NCBI GenBank assembly: GCA_964468205.1
Contig: CAYXVG010000060.1
Coordinates: 1 to 39,619, forward strand
DNA from: CAWELS01 sp964468205
GTDB lineage: Bacteria; Acidobacteriota; Terriglobia; Bryobacterales; Bryobacteraceae
Reading direction: 5' to 3'
DNA length: 39,619 bases
Part shown: positions 1-8,932 of the stretch, piece after piece
Position numbering within the stretch: the stretch's first letter is position 1
Layout of the letters: every line of letters begins with the position of its first letter
Notes under the pieces: generated by a model
What the model was told of the DNA's origin: nothing
Seen by the model: only the letters and a program-made list of their open reading frames with translations
Database searches by the model: none
Program-made: the position numbers and the translations under genes

Positions 1-2807
1 TAGCGAATTGAGAGTGTCACGCCGTTCGGGCTCGTTTTGTCCCCGATTTGAACGATCACCGGAATCGCGCTCCCCGAGGCTACGCCGCGGGGAATCTCGG
101 CGTTGATCTGGATCAATCCGGACACAAGGCCGGGCGCGGCGCCGGCGTACTTGACCGGCGCGGCGAGCCCGCCGATAGTGACCGAGACGGGCAGACGCGG
201 CGCCGGTAGATCTCCGACTGCGAGCTTGCCGTCGATGCCCGGCGGATTCGTTTGTCCTTCTCCGGTGGCAAAGATCTGGACGATGGATCCTTTTTCCGCG
301 GGGTTATCTGGGCGATTCAGACCGAAGTCCTGGTTGAGGATTGCGCCCGGGCCGCGGCCGGATGCGTTCTGTGTGAAGATTGCTGGTGTGGAGGCGGCCA
401 CCGGGAGCGCGAACGCGGATGTCGGGACACCCTGATTCTCAATCCGCACGGTGACCGAGGAGAGTCCGTCAACCGCGTACGGAACAATCGCGTTCACCTG
501 GCCGGCCGAAACCGCGATCACCGGAGCTGGAATCTCGTCGAAGAAAACCTGGACGCCAGCCAGTTCGGTGGCGATCCGGTCACCTCCATTGAGATCGAAA
601 CTAACCGGAGCAGCGGGGCCGAGTCCCGCTCCGAAGAAGGTGACGATCTCTCCCGGGGCCACCGGGCCCGGCAGGAAACTCGCACCGTTGACAAGTCCGT
701 TCAGGCTGACGCACGGGGGCTCAGGGGCGGTTCCCGGGTCGATTCGAGCGACGAACGTGTCCGTGCTGCCGCGGTAGCCGGAAGCATATGCAGGCCGCAG
801 AGCGCCCGCCGTGGTCGTGAAATTCGAGGACGCCGTGCGTCCGGCGACTACCGCGCTTCCGTCCGGTCCGGTGGCGATCGCATATCCCGCGTCATCCTCG
901 CGCCCGCCAAGGAGCATTCCAAATTCGAGCGGACCGCCTCCGGGGCCAAGTTTCAGTGCAAACGCGTCCCGCTTTCCGCTGTAGCCGGTCTGGCACGTGG
1001 TAGGGGAAACGGGGAAATCCGCCGCCTCGGTGAAACCGGTCAGGTAGACACCCCCACCGGCATCGGCGGAAATCGCCCTGGCCTGATCCGTTCCTCCACC
1101 CCCCAGGAAGGTCGAGTACACGAGGGTAGTGCCATCCACTGAGATGGCGCTGACAAAGGCGTCGTCGAACCCGCCGCCATCAGCGTGAGCAGGTTGGAAC
1201 GCCGCCACCGTGACCGGGAAATCGGCCGAGAGAGTGCGTCCGGCCACATAGGCGATTCCCGCGCCATCGACCGCAACTCCGTGGACAGCGTCGGGTGCGG
1301 AGCCGCCGAGGTAGCCGCCGAATAGAAGGCCGCCGCCATCCGAGCTCAGCTTCACTACGAAGCCGTCCTCCTGGCCATCGGCTCCCGACGAGCGGAACGA
1401 CCCGGGCGTAACAGGGAAGTCCTCGGAAAGCGTTACACCGCCAACCAGCACGTCATTGCGGCTGTCGACGGCTACCGCGAGGGCCTCATCAGCGCTCGAG
1501 CCGCAGAGCCGGGTGGACCAGTTCAAGCTTCTGCCGTCATCCGAAAGATTGGTCACGAAGCCGCCAAAGTTGAATCCCGTGCAACTGCGCTGGAAAGCGC
1601 CGGCTGTCGTGGGGAACCCACTGGAGTCCGAAGCGCCGGCCACGACCGCGTTTCCTGCGGGGTCGAGGCTGATCCCATACACGCGGTCCACGAAATCGTC
1701 GCCAAGATAGGTGGAATAGACCAGACTTGCACCATCAGCGGAGAGCTTGGTGACGAAACCGTCGGCGAATACGCCGATGCTCGCGTGAAAGATCTGAAAG
1801 GCGCCGAGGGTTGCTGGGTAGTTGAAAGATTCCGTCTCGCCGGCTACGAAGACTTCACCGGCGCCATTGACGGCAATCGCACGCGCTATGTCGGTTGCGG
1901 CGCCGCCGAGGAAGGTCGAATAGACGACCGAGTTCCCGCCTGGCGAGAGCTTGGTGACGAAAGCGTCGCCAGGAAAGTCAGTGGAGTCGTAGACGTCTTG
2001 GATCGCCCCGGGAGTCACCGGGAAATCCGGTGATTCGGTCGAACCGGCCATGTAGATGAATCCGTCCGCATCGGTGGCCACGGCCCAACCCTCTTCCAGG
2101 CCTGAACCCCCGAGAAAGGTGGAGAAACGAACTACTGGATCAATGACCAACTCGCGATCCGGGTTGTACTCTCCAAGCCGGAACGCCACGTCGCCCGAGT
2201 TCGTGACGGAGTAGCTCACGGCAACGGGGCTGCGGCGGTCATCGATCATCTGCCAGGCAACGGGCCTCTCCTGGATTGTGAAGCCGCCGGCGAGCAGTTC
2301 GCCCGCCGAGCCGATTTGGAGGTCTTCGACCCCCGCGATCCGGACACGGATAATTGATGGGTCAGCCCCGGGGGCAACCAAGAAATCGTATTCGAGCCGG
2401 CCGCGGTTGCCGTAATAGACAACGTCGATACCGGGCAGCACAGCCCGCGCCCGAACTTGGGAGAAGGTGGGGACGTGGGTGATCCATCTCTCCTCGTTCC
2501 GTCCTTGGAAATAGTGGCTCACGCCGGCGCGCGATCCAGACGCCTCCAGCTTGACCGTCTCCGGAAGACTCCCCGGGAAGCGAATTGAGACGGCGCGATT
2601 CCGATGCCAGATAGTCGCTCCCGCAGATCCAATGGCAATTTGCTGGCCGGGAGTCCGGGCGAGGAAGCGGACTTCCGGCGCGGCCTGCCCGCGATTCGGT
2701 TCGAAAACGACCGGGAGTTCGGCAACCTCGGCAGTGTTGGCGCCGCCGGTGGCTGTACTCAGGGGGAAGGCGAGAGCGAGAGCTAGAGTAAAGATCCAAG
2801 GGTTCAT
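1..2807 (-). CDS. SBBP-repeat beta-propeller secreted protein with TIGR03437-like C-terminal domain (runs to the window edge)
   Basis: The reading frame is open from the ATG at 2807 down to the first base of the window; the last complete codon gives ...VTLSIR, the usual end of this family, and the next codon starts TA, so a stop probably lies just outside. About 935 residues. A short hydrophobic signal peptide (about residues 1-20) is followed by the SBBP N-terminal hallmark FEPNRGQ...VRFLAR, then by repeats of the form VYSTFLGG...A.AVD..G..YVAG.T.S.DFPVT.GAFQ typical of SBBP propeller blades. The C-terminal part (NGASFLPGPVAPGEIVT..., ELAGVQVFFD, GQVNAIVPY) is the TIGR03437-like module found mostly in Solibacter-type bacteria. 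It starts 13 bases after the protease stop, so the two are probably co-transcribed. Likely exported or surface exposed; molecular role unknown. Confidence 0.85.
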   Translation of the reverse strand, partial: MNPWIFTLALALAFPLSTATGGANTAEVAELPVVFEPNRGQAAPEVRFLARTPGQQIAIGSAGATIWHRNRAVSIRFPGSLPETVKLEASGSRAGVSHYFQGRNEERWITHVPTFSQVRARAVLPGIDVVYYGNRGRLEYDFLVAPGADPSIIRVRIAGVEDLQIGSAGELLAGGFTIQERPVAWQMIDDRRSPVAVSYSVTNSGDVAFRLGEYNPDRELVIDPVVRFSTFLGGSGLEEGWAVATDADGFIYMAGSTESPDFPVTPGAIQDVYDSTDFPGDAFVTKLSPGGNSVVYSTFLGGAATDIARAIAVNGAGEVFVAGETESFNYPATLGAFQIFHASIGVFADGFVTKLSADGASLVYSTYLGDDFVDRVYGISLDPAGNAVVAGASDSSGFPTTAGAFQRSCTGFNFGGFVTNLSDDGRSLNWSTRLCGSSADEALAVAVDSRNDVLVGGVTLSEDFPVTPGSFRSSGADGQEDGFVVKLSSDGGGLLFGGYLGGSAPDAVHGVAVDGAGIAYVAGRTLSADFPVTVAAFQPAHADGGGFDDAFVSAISVDGTTLVYSTFLGGGGTDQARAISADAGGGVYLTGFTEAADFPVSPTTCQTGYSGKRDAFALKLGPGGGPLEFGMLLGGREDDAGYAIATGPDGSAVVAGRTASSNFTTTAGALRPAYASGYRGSTDTFVARIDPGTAPEPPCVSLNGLVNGASFLPGPVAPGEIVTFFGAGLGPAAPVSFDLNGGDRIATELAGVQVFFDEIPAPVIAVSAGQVNAIVPYAVDGLSSVTVRIENQGVPTSAFALPVAASTPAIFTQNASGRGPGAILNQDFGLNRPDNPAEKGSIVQIFATGEGQTNPPGIDGKLAVGDLPAPRLPVSVTIGGLAAPVKYAGAAPGLVSGLIQINAEIPRGVASGSAIPVIVQIGDKTSPNGVTLSIR

Positions 2808-2820
2808 GGCAGCGCCGCGA

Positions 2821-5241
2821 TTACTGTCCTTCAATTGACACTTCTTTCGAAAGTCCGCCGGCTTCGACGCGGAACACGTTGTTGCCCGGGCTGGACCCGA
2901 GCCTGAGTGTCGCCTCGAACAATCCGGGCGACCTTGAATCGGCCGGGAATACGGAAACCACTCCACCGCCACCCGACACCACGGTGACTGTAGGGGTGAT
3001 AGCCGTGATCGGAATCCCCGCGGCATCGGTCACGCGAATCGCCAGGCCGCCCCGTAGCAACTGTCCCGCTCCGCCCGTCTCGTCGCTTCGAACGATGTTC
3101 AGGTAGGCAGGCTCGTTGGAGCGGATTCCGTACCAGTAAGGAACATGCATGTCGGAGCCAGGCAGAGTTCCGCTTACCCGGAGGAAGCCCTGATACTCGC
3201 CACTTGGCAAGCCGTTGGGCGAGATGCTCACCGTCACGGTTTTCGCCTCTCCCGGAGGAATGACCATCATGGACGCTGAGAGCAAGGGCGGCGCCGCGCT
3301 GTCAAACGGCTGTGCGGAGACAGTGAAGGTGTCGCTCGCTGTCCCGAGATTCGTAATCGTGAGCCGGCGGTTCAGCCCTTCTGTCGTATCGCCGAAACTA
3401 ACGGCCGTGGGGTAAGCTGCCACGGTGGATTGCAGTGACCGATCCAAGTCGAGGCGTCCCCCGCCGGCTTCCTGGACCGGGACAACCCCGCCGCCATTTT
3501 GCGGTAGCGGTTCTGCTGCATTGATCAGCAACGAGCGGTAGTGATGCGCGGACAGGCCCGGACGGTTGGCTTTGAGGACAGCGGCAGCGCCGGCGACGAT
3601 GGGAGCGGAAAAACTCGTGCCTTGGGTGAGATCGAAGCTATTGTCGAGCGTGGCGGTGTTTAGAGCCATCCCAGTCGCTACGATATCCGGTTTGATGGTC
3701 AGATCCGTATTAGGGCCGCGCGAGGAGAAACCCGCCAGCCGGTCCGGATCTACCTCAACCGTTACCCGGAAATTGACCGTTCCGGTCAGGCCTGGAGCGC
3801 CCGCCAGAGTCTGCTTAATTTCGAGTCCATTGTCGTAGCTCACCATGACGGCAGGAAGCGTTGCTCCGCCAACGGCCATGATGATGGGCTGCGGTTCGAT
3901 CTCGTGGGTGTAGACCACCGCCGCGAGCGCACCGGCCGCTTGCGCGTGGTTGAGTTTCTCCTCGAAGAAGCAGGAGCCGCGGAGGATGACAGCGATTCTC
4001 CCGGACAGGCTGTTCGCCGGCAGCGGGCTGCATGCGAGGCCGTCAGAATCGAGCAGAGCCACGTCCAGCACCGGGGCCGTTATTGGAAACACGGGCTTGG
4101 GGCCGTCACTTGGAATCGCGCGGTAGTCCTCCACGCCGTCCAATGCGAATTTGGCATCAATCGTCCGGCTGTTCCAGGTGGCTCCGACCGAGATAGCCGA
4201 GTACGGTACCGCCGTGTCGCCGAGAGAAAACCGCCCGTTTCCCTCGTTCCCGGCGGCTACGACCACCAGAACGCCAAGTGCGGTGGCACGATCCATCATC
4301 CGCACGAGAATTTCGTCTTCGGGGCGAAGCGCGATGGACGAACCCAGACTGAGGTTGATTACATCCATCCCGTCCCGAACCGCATCGTCGATTGCCTTCA
4401 GCATGAGGTCAGTCCGGGCGGAACCCGACGGCCGGACAACTTTGTAATTTCCCAGCCAGGCCTTCGGAGCGACTCCGCTAATCGGTCCATCCGCCGTTGC
4501 TTTCACAACCCCTGCGGCGGCCATCGCGACAGCCGATCCATGGCCGTTCACGTCGTTCGCGTTCGAACCTTGATCGAGCACCGCCAGGTAATTGCGCGCG
4601 ACAATCACTTTGTTGCTGGTGAACGGAAGATCCGAGGGACGGTTCACGCGGGGAAACCCCTCCGGCATTGGAATCGACGGGTCTACGAAGCCTGGATGGC
4701 TCGCATCAATTCCGCTGTCCACAATGGCGATCTTGACGCCTTCGCCCGCCCGGTCGCCACCGCCAATCTGGGACCACCCCTCAGGAACACGGTGTATTGG
4801 AAGCGCCCGCTCAAGCTTTACCTCTACCTCCCGCACCGGGTAGACGCGCCGTACGCCAGGAAATCGCGTGCACTTGGCCGCCGTCTCCTCCGGCATCTGG
4901 ACGAGCAGCGCATTCGCCACCGTGTCGAGCGCCTCGAACGGCACGGCGCCTTCGCGCGCCAAGATACGCCGCAAGGTTCGCTGCTCGGCAGCCACAACGT
5001 CTCTGCGCTCGCGTGTGACCTGCCGGCGCCTTTCGAGCGACGGCTCCGAGGCTGCCTTCTCGGCTGGCGGATCCTCAGAGAGCTCGACGATATAGTAACC
5101 AGGAACGAGGCGGGCATACGCGAGTTGCGGCGCGGTGAACAGTGCCGCCATCGCGAACAACATTAGCGGCCAGACTAGCGACAAGATAAGCCTGGAAGGC
5201 GTTGACGTAACTCTTAGCATGGCGATGACTCTGATGTGCAA
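2821..5241 (-). CDS. Secreted subtilisin-like serine protease (S8 family) with PA-like insert
   Basis: An 806-residue peptidase S8. A signal peptide covers about residues 15-43 and a propeptide-like I9 region about 45-145. The catalytic triad is visible: Asp175 in AIVDSGID, His234 in NGHGSAVA and Ser543 in GTSFSAP, with the oxyanion Asn332 in AAGNEGN. Between His and Ser sits a protease-associated (PA) domain, about residues 390-490 (AVILRGSCFFEEKL...), as in Vpr/C5a-peptidase-like subtilases. The tail is made of Ig-like beta domains. A second ATG at 5220 gives a more usual signal peptide; neither start has a clear ribosome binding site. It probably degrades extracellular protein, and may process the propeller protein encoded directly downstream (inference from the 13-base gap). 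Confidence 0.9.
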   Translation of the reverse strand: MHIRVIAMLRVTSTPSRLILSLVWPLMLFAMAALFTAPQLAYARLVPGYYIVELSEDPPAEKAASEPSLERRRQVTRERRDVVAAEQRTLRRILAREGAVPFEALDTVANALLVQMPEETAAKCTRFPGVRRVYPVREVEVKLERALPIHRVPEGWSQIGGGDRAGEGVKIAIVDSGIDASHPGFVDPSIPMPEGFPRVNRPSDLPFTSNKVIVARNYLAVLDQGSNANDVNGHGSAVAMAAAGVVKATADGPISGVAPKAWLGNYKVVRPSGSARTDLMLKAIDDAVRDGMDVINLSLGSSIALRPEDEILVRMMDRATALGVLVVVAAGNEGNGRFSLGDTAVPYSAISVGATWNSRTIDAKFALDGVEDYRAIPSDGPKPVFPITAPVLDVALLDSDGLACSPLPANSLSGRIAVILRGSCFFEEKLNHAQAAGALAAVVYTHEIEPQPIIMAVGGATLPAVMVSYDNGLEIKQTLAGAPGLTGTVNFRVTVEVDPDRLAGFSSRGPNTDLTIKPDIVATGMALNTATLDNSFDLTQGTSFSAPIVAGAAAVLKANRPGLSAHHYRSLLINAAEPLPQNGGGVVPVQEAGGGRLDLDRSLQSTVAAYPTAVSFGDTTEGLNRRLTITNLGTASDTFTVSAQPFDSAAPPLLSASMMVIPPGEAKTVTVSISPNGLPSGEYQGFLRVSGTLPGSDMHVPYWYGIRSNEPAYLNIVRSDETGGAGQLLRGGLAIRVTDAAGIPITAITPTVTVVSGGGGVVSVFPADSRSPGLFEATLRLGSSPGNNVFRVEAGGLSKEVSIEGQ

Positions 5242-5511
5242 GACGCGGGCGCTCGAATCAGGCTTACAAACTACCTATCGGCAGACGCCCCTTACATCCT
5301 TGCGGAACTGTCACAATTTCAAGGATGGCGTAGCGGCACAGGGGGTTCCATCTTCGGTAGGCAAGCCGAAGCTTTTGATACACTTGGCAATCCTCAGCCG
5401 CACCTCTTCATTTAACCATGCCACACCCTTTTTCTTTGCCCCGGTTCGAAAAAGCGGTGGCAAACTACGGTAAGCTGGCTCACTGAAGGCAAAAAAGGAG
5501 GTAACAGAAAC

Positions 5512-5799
5512 ATGGTTAGAGTTGTCGCCCGAATACCCGCAAAACTGGAGAAGGTGGACGAACTGCAAGCATTGCTGCTTGGCTTAATCGAACCCACCAG
5601 AGAAGAAGAGGGTTGCATCCAATACGACCTTTGGCACAATCAGAAAGATCCCACGGATTTCACTTTTGTGGAACAGTGGACGAGCGCCGAAGCGCTGGAT
5701 GCCCACCTCAAGACGCCACACCTCGAACGAGCGCTGGGCCGTTTCCCCGATCTTCTAGATGGAGAAGCGGACATTCGGACATACGATCTGCTAGCTTAA
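5512..5799 (+). CDS. ABM-domain protein, putative quinol monooxygenase (YgiN-like)
   Basis: A 95-residue single-domain protein of the antibiotic biosynthesis monooxygenase (dimeric alpha-beta barrel) family. Family features seen are the N-terminal strand VRVVARIPAKLEKVDELQALL, EEEGCIQYDLW, FTFVEQWTSAEALDAHLKTPH and the closing leucine/phenylalanine-rich segment. The start is fixed by a strong Shine-Dalgarno AAGGAGGTA at 5495-5503, eight bases before the ATG. No signal peptide, so cytoplasmic. Characterised relatives oxidise quinols or act on aromatic metabolites without a metal cofactor; the substrate here cannot be read from the sequence. It lies 129 bases upstream of the multihaem cluster, which has its own promoter, so any link to quinone chemistry of that system is only suggestive. 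Confidence 0.85.
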   Translation: MVRVVARIPAKLEKVDELQALLLGLIEPTREEEGCIQYDLWHNQKDPTDFTFVEQWTSAEALDAHLKTPHLERALGRFPDLLDGEADIRTYDLLA

Positions 5800-5820
5800 A
5801 GCTATTACCCGCGTTTTCTG

Positions 5821-5848
5821 TTGACAAGAAGATCCGGTACTATAAAAT
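5821..5848 (+). promoter_or_regulatory. Sigma70-type promoter for the multihaem cytochrome cluster
   Basis: TTGACA at 5821-5826 matches the -35 consensus exactly; after a 16-base spacer, TAAAAT at 5843-5848 matches five of six -10 positions. Transcription would start near 5855, leaving a leader of about 75 bases before the cytochrome ATG at 5929. This is one of the clearest promoter matches in the window. It places a transcription start between the monooxygenase gene and the cytochrome genes. Confidence 0.65.
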
Positions 5849-5874
5849 ACGGTTTGGTGAATTGGTAGAAAGAT

Positions 5875-5889
5875 GATATCCTCGATATC
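5875..5889 (+). promoter_or_regulatory. GATATC-CTC-GATATC palindrome in the cytochrome leader
   Basis: Two GATATC half-sites separated by CTC form a 15-base inverted repeat about 20 bases after the predicted transcription start and 40 bases before the cytochrome ATG. The position suits a repressor operator or a small leader hairpin. The regulator is unknown; the call rests on symmetry and position alone. Confidence 0.35.
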
Positions 5890-5928
5890 TATTTGATACT
5901 TGACGATTCTGCTACAGAGGTCAAAGTC

Positions 5929-7965
5929 ATGCTGTCTTCGAAAAGAAGTAGTCGTCCTGTTCTCCTCATTGCCCTTGTCCTTGTCGCTTCGATCAGCCTG
6001 ATCAGCGCGACGAAATCATCCTGGACCAAGCGCGACAAAGCGTTCTTTGCCGACGCCGATACTCTCGCTTTCGTCCGGCCAGGGTTGAAGATAACTATTC
6101 AAAGTGTTGACGCCGCCGCTGATGGCGTGGTAAGAGCTCGTGTCAGTTTCACCGACGAGCAGGACGTACCACTTGACCGGAACGGCGTCTTCACCCCGGG
6201 GGCGATAGTAGCCCGCTGGACGCTGGCGTACATCCCCGCCGGGGAAGGCCAGTATACGGCCTACACGACAAATTCGATCGGCCAGGCGGCGAATGACAGC
6301 GGTGGGGTCTGGGAACAGCACGAAATCGGTGACTATACCTACACGTTCGGCACGAGGCTCCCTTCCAGCTTTGACATGACAGCAACTCACACGGTGAGCG
6401 TTAGCGCGAGCCGGAACCTCAGTGAATGGGATCTGGGCACGAATCTAACGGAAGTGACACACGACTGGGTACCGGATGGTTCGCCCGTTACGGTCACCCG
6501 CGACGTGGTTCGCACTGAAACGTGTAATGTCTGCCACGACAGGCTTGCGCTGCACGGGACCACCGGCAGGACGACGATCGAAGGCTGCGTGATGTGCCAC
6601 CAGCCGCAGAGCATCGATCCCGAATCGGGCAACACCGTTGACATGAAGGTGATGATCCACAAGATTCACTTCGGGGCTGATCTGCCTAGCGTCCAAGCGG
6701 GCAATCCATATTTCATCGTCGGCTTCGGAGGCAGCGTTCATGACTACTCCGACGTTGTCTATCCGGCCGATGCCCGGCGGTGTGGAACTTGTCACACGGA
6801 TGCGGCCGGCGCCGCTCAGCACGAAGTCTGGTTGACGAACCCAACCCGGGTCTCCTGCGGTTCATGCCACGATGACGTGAATTTCGCCACCGGCGAGAAC
6901 CATGCCGGACTGCCGCAACCGAGCGACAACCAGTGCAAGAATTGCCATACGCCCGAGGGCGAACTGGAGTTCGACCTCTCCATCGTTGGCGGTCACACGA
7001 TTCCGGAGGCGTCGAAGGAACTGCCGGGTACGGTGGTTGAGTTGCAACAAGTGTTTGATCATGGTAGAGGGCAGAACCCGAGAGTCGCTTTCAAGCTCAC
7101 GGATAAGTCTGGCAATCCACTGGTTGCCTCCGAGATTGACCGGCTGCAACTGGCTCTGGATGGGCCGACAACAGACTTTTCGATGGATCCGATCATCGAA
7201 GACGCCCAGTCGGCCGCTGGCGGCACGAACGGCGAATACATATACACGTTTGAAGAAACGATACCGATGGATGCTGCCGGTTCCTGGGCGGTTTCTGTCG
7301 AGGCCAGGCAGGCGATTACCTTGCTGCCGGGCACGGTTAAGGCGATGTCCGTTCGCGATTCCGCGATGAACCCGGCCATTTACTTCTCCGTCGACGGTTC
7401 GCCAGTGATGCCCCGCCGGGAGGTCGTGAGCAGGGAAAAATGCAACGACTGCCACGCGGATCTTGCCCTCCACGGCAACAATCGCAAATCCATCGAATAC
7501 TGTGTCATGTGCCACCACCCCAATGCGGACGACTCTCCTGTCCGTCCCGCAGATCAGATGCCCGCTGAATCGATTGATTTCCGCACCATGGTTCACCGCA
7601 TCCACACCGGGAAGGAGCTATCACGAGTGCAAGCCGGAGAGCCCTACATCATCTTCGGTTTCCGTGGTTCCGTCAACGACTTCAGCCACGTCGGGTACCC
7701 TGGTATGCGGAGCAACTGCTCGGGTTGCCACATCAATGACTCGCAGCAACTGCCGCTGGCAATGACCCATATCGACGTCCAGGATCCGCGAGGCTTCCTG
7801 AATCCGGTGGGCCCCGAGTCCGCGGCCTGTCTGAGCTGCCATGACAGTCTTCAGGCGGCTTCCCATGCCTTAGCGAATACGAGCGCGCTGGGGGAAAGTT
7901 GCGCGGTCTGCCACGGTCCCGGAAAACAATCATCAGTGGACCGTGTGCACGCGCAAACTTTTTAG
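5929..7965 (+). CDS. mtrC: Decahaem c-type cytochrome, OmcA/MtrC family
   Basis: A 678-residue exported cytochrome with exactly ten CxxCH motifs, the first at residue 199 (CNVCH) and the last at 658 (CAVCH), split five plus five with a beta-rich domain between, as in the OmcA/MtrC architecture. The repeated context CxxCHxxLALHG...CVMCH is diagnostic of the family. An N-terminal beta domain precedes the first haems. The ATG at 5929 was chosen because AGAGG lies eight bases upstream and it gives a clean signal peptide; a TTG at 5893 would add 12 residues. The signal peptide lacks a lipobox cysteine and every cysteine belongs to a haem motif. Expected role: the cell-surface terminal part of an electron conduit passing electrons to or from extracellular acceptors. 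It is followed by MtrA- and MtrB-type genes in the Shewanella mtrCAB order. Confidence 0.9.
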   Translation: MLSSKRSSRPVLLIALVLVASISLISATKSSWTKRDKAFFADADTLAFVRPGLKITIQSVDAAADGVVRARVSFTDEQDVPLDRNGVFTPGAIVARWTLAYIPAGEGQYTAYTTNSIGQAANDSGGVWEQHEIGDYTYTFGTRLPSSFDMTATHTVSVSASRNLSEWDLGTNLTEVTHDWVPDGSPVTVTRDVVRTETCNVCHDRLALHGTTGRTTIEGCVMCHQPQSIDPESGNTVDMKVMIHKIHFGADLPSVQAGNPYFIVGFGGSVHDYSDVVYPADARRCGTCHTDAAGAAQHEVWLTNPTRVSCGSCHDDVNFATGENHAGLPQPSDNQCKNCHTPEGELEFDLSIVGGHTIPEASKELPGTVVELQQVFDHGRGQNPRVAFKLTDKSGNPLVASEIDRLQLALDGPTTDFSMDPIIEDAQSAAGGTNGEYIYTFEETIPMDAAGSWAVSVEARQAITLLPGTVKAMSVRDSAMNPAIYFSVDGSPVMPRREVVSREKCNDCHADLALHGNNRKSIEYCVMCHHPNADDSPVRPADQMPAESIDFRTMVHRIHTGKELSRVQAGEPYIIFGFRGSVNDFSHVGYPGMRSNCSGCHINDSQQLPLAMTHIDVQDPRGFLNPVGPESAACLSCHDSLQAASHALANTSALGESCAVCHGPGKQSSVDRVHAQTF

Positions 7966-7976
7966 GTAATCCTAAA
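7961..7976 (+). promoter_or_regulatory. Small stem-loop across the mtrC stop and the mtrA translation start region
   Basis: TTTAGG-TAAT-CCTAAA is a perfect six-base inverted repeat with a four-base loop. Its left arm contains the TAG stop of the upstream cytochrome and the AGG that is the best ribosome-binding candidate for the downstream ATG at 7979. Folding would hide that AGG until ribosomes finish mtrC, a possible way to couple translation of the two cytochromes. The stem is short and AT-rich, so it would be weak. Confidence 0.35.
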
Positions 7977-7978
7977 GC

Positions 7979-8932
7979 ATGCGGACCAAAAAGAGAGGGC
8001 CGGCTAGCAAGCTGGTCCTTCCCCTTGCCATCTGTTTCCTCGCGGTCGCCGCAATCTCACAAGAGCCGTCTTCGGCGGCCGGGGAAGAGAAGGCCGAGTA
8101 CATCGGATCAGAGATGTGTGAGGGCTGCCACTCCGAGTTGTACGAGTCGTTCCAGAAGAACCCGCACGTTGCCATCGAGACCGGCGAGAAGAGCGGCTGG
8201 CAAGGGCAAGCGTGTGAGTCCTGCCATGGTCCCGGCTCCAAGCATATCGAAGCGATGGCCGCCGAGTTTATCATCAACCCGGTGAAGCTTCCTCCGATGC
8301 GGGCTGATGAAGGATGTCTCGAATGCCACCTCAACCAGCCGACGAATGCCGGCCGTATACAGGGAGGGCACGCCCGTAACCAGGTCGCCTGTGTGAGCTG
8401 CCATCCGATACACGTGGAGCCCCCCAGGGGCGACGCGCTGCGCCCGCACCCAAATCAGAAGATCAACCAGGAATGCTCAGAGTGCCATTCGTCTGTCTGG
8501 GCATCCTTCCAACGTCCCCATGCGCACAGACTGCCAGAGGGTGCGATGTCCTGTATCGATTGTCATAACCCTCACGGCAACTTCCTGCCTGGAAGCATGC
8601 AAGCCGTTTCGGCTAATGAGCCAGGTTGTTTCGGATGCCATGGCAACCTTCGCGGGCCGTTTGTGTTCGAGCATGCGCCGGTCCGGTTCGAGGGATGCCA
8701 GTCGTGCCATGAGCCGCATGGTTCGGCCAACCCGAGAATGTTGACGAGGAATCAAGTATCGACCGTGTGCTTGGAGTGCCATTCGAATGTCTTGACTCCG
8801 GCCGGAGGTTCCGGACAATTGGGCGGGATCCCAACCGGCATTCACGACCTGCGCAGCAGCCGGTTCCAAAATTGCACGCTTTGCCATGTCAAGGTTCACG
8901 GTTCGCACGTGAACCGGGATTTCCTGCGATGA
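7979..8932 (+). CDS. mtrA: Periplasmic decahaem c-type cytochrome, MtrA/DmsE family
   Basis: A 317-residue protein, close to the usual MtrA/DmsE length of about 320-335, with ten CxxCH motifs from CEGCH at residue 47 to CTLCH at residue 299 and a Sec signal peptide in the first 35 residues. Motif contexts such as CESCHGPG, CxxCHNPHG and CxxCHEPHG are those of the DmsE/MtrA group. MtrA relatives span the inside of an outer-membrane barrel and carry electrons from the periplasm to the surface cytochrome. The gene starts 13 bases after mtrC, and its TGA overlaps the ATG of the barrel gene by four bases (ATGA), so cytochrome and barrel are translationally coupled. No inner-membrane quinol dehydrogenase of the CymA type is present in the window. 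Confidence 0.9.
   Translation: MRTKKRGPASKLVLPLAICFLAVAAISQEPSSAAGEEKAEYIGSEMCEGCHSELYESFQKNPHVAIETGEKSGWQGQACESCHGPGSKHIEAMAAEFIINPVKLPPMRADEGCLECHLNQPTNAGRIQGGHARNQVACVSCHPIHVEPPRGDALRPHPNQKINQECSECHSSVWASFQRPHAHRLPEGAMSCIDCHNPHGNFLPGSMQAVSANEPGCFGCHGNLRGPFVFEHAPVRFEGCQSCHEPHGSANPRMLTRNQVSTVCLECHSNVLTPAGGSGQLGGIPTGIHDLRSSRFQNCTLCHVKVHGSHVNRDFLR

Noticed and set aside
3904..5166. Long plus-strand open frame antisense to the subtilase.
   Set aside because: It mirrors a conserved protease on the other strand and its translation is rich in Arg/His with no recognisable domain, as expected for a GC-rich shadow frame.
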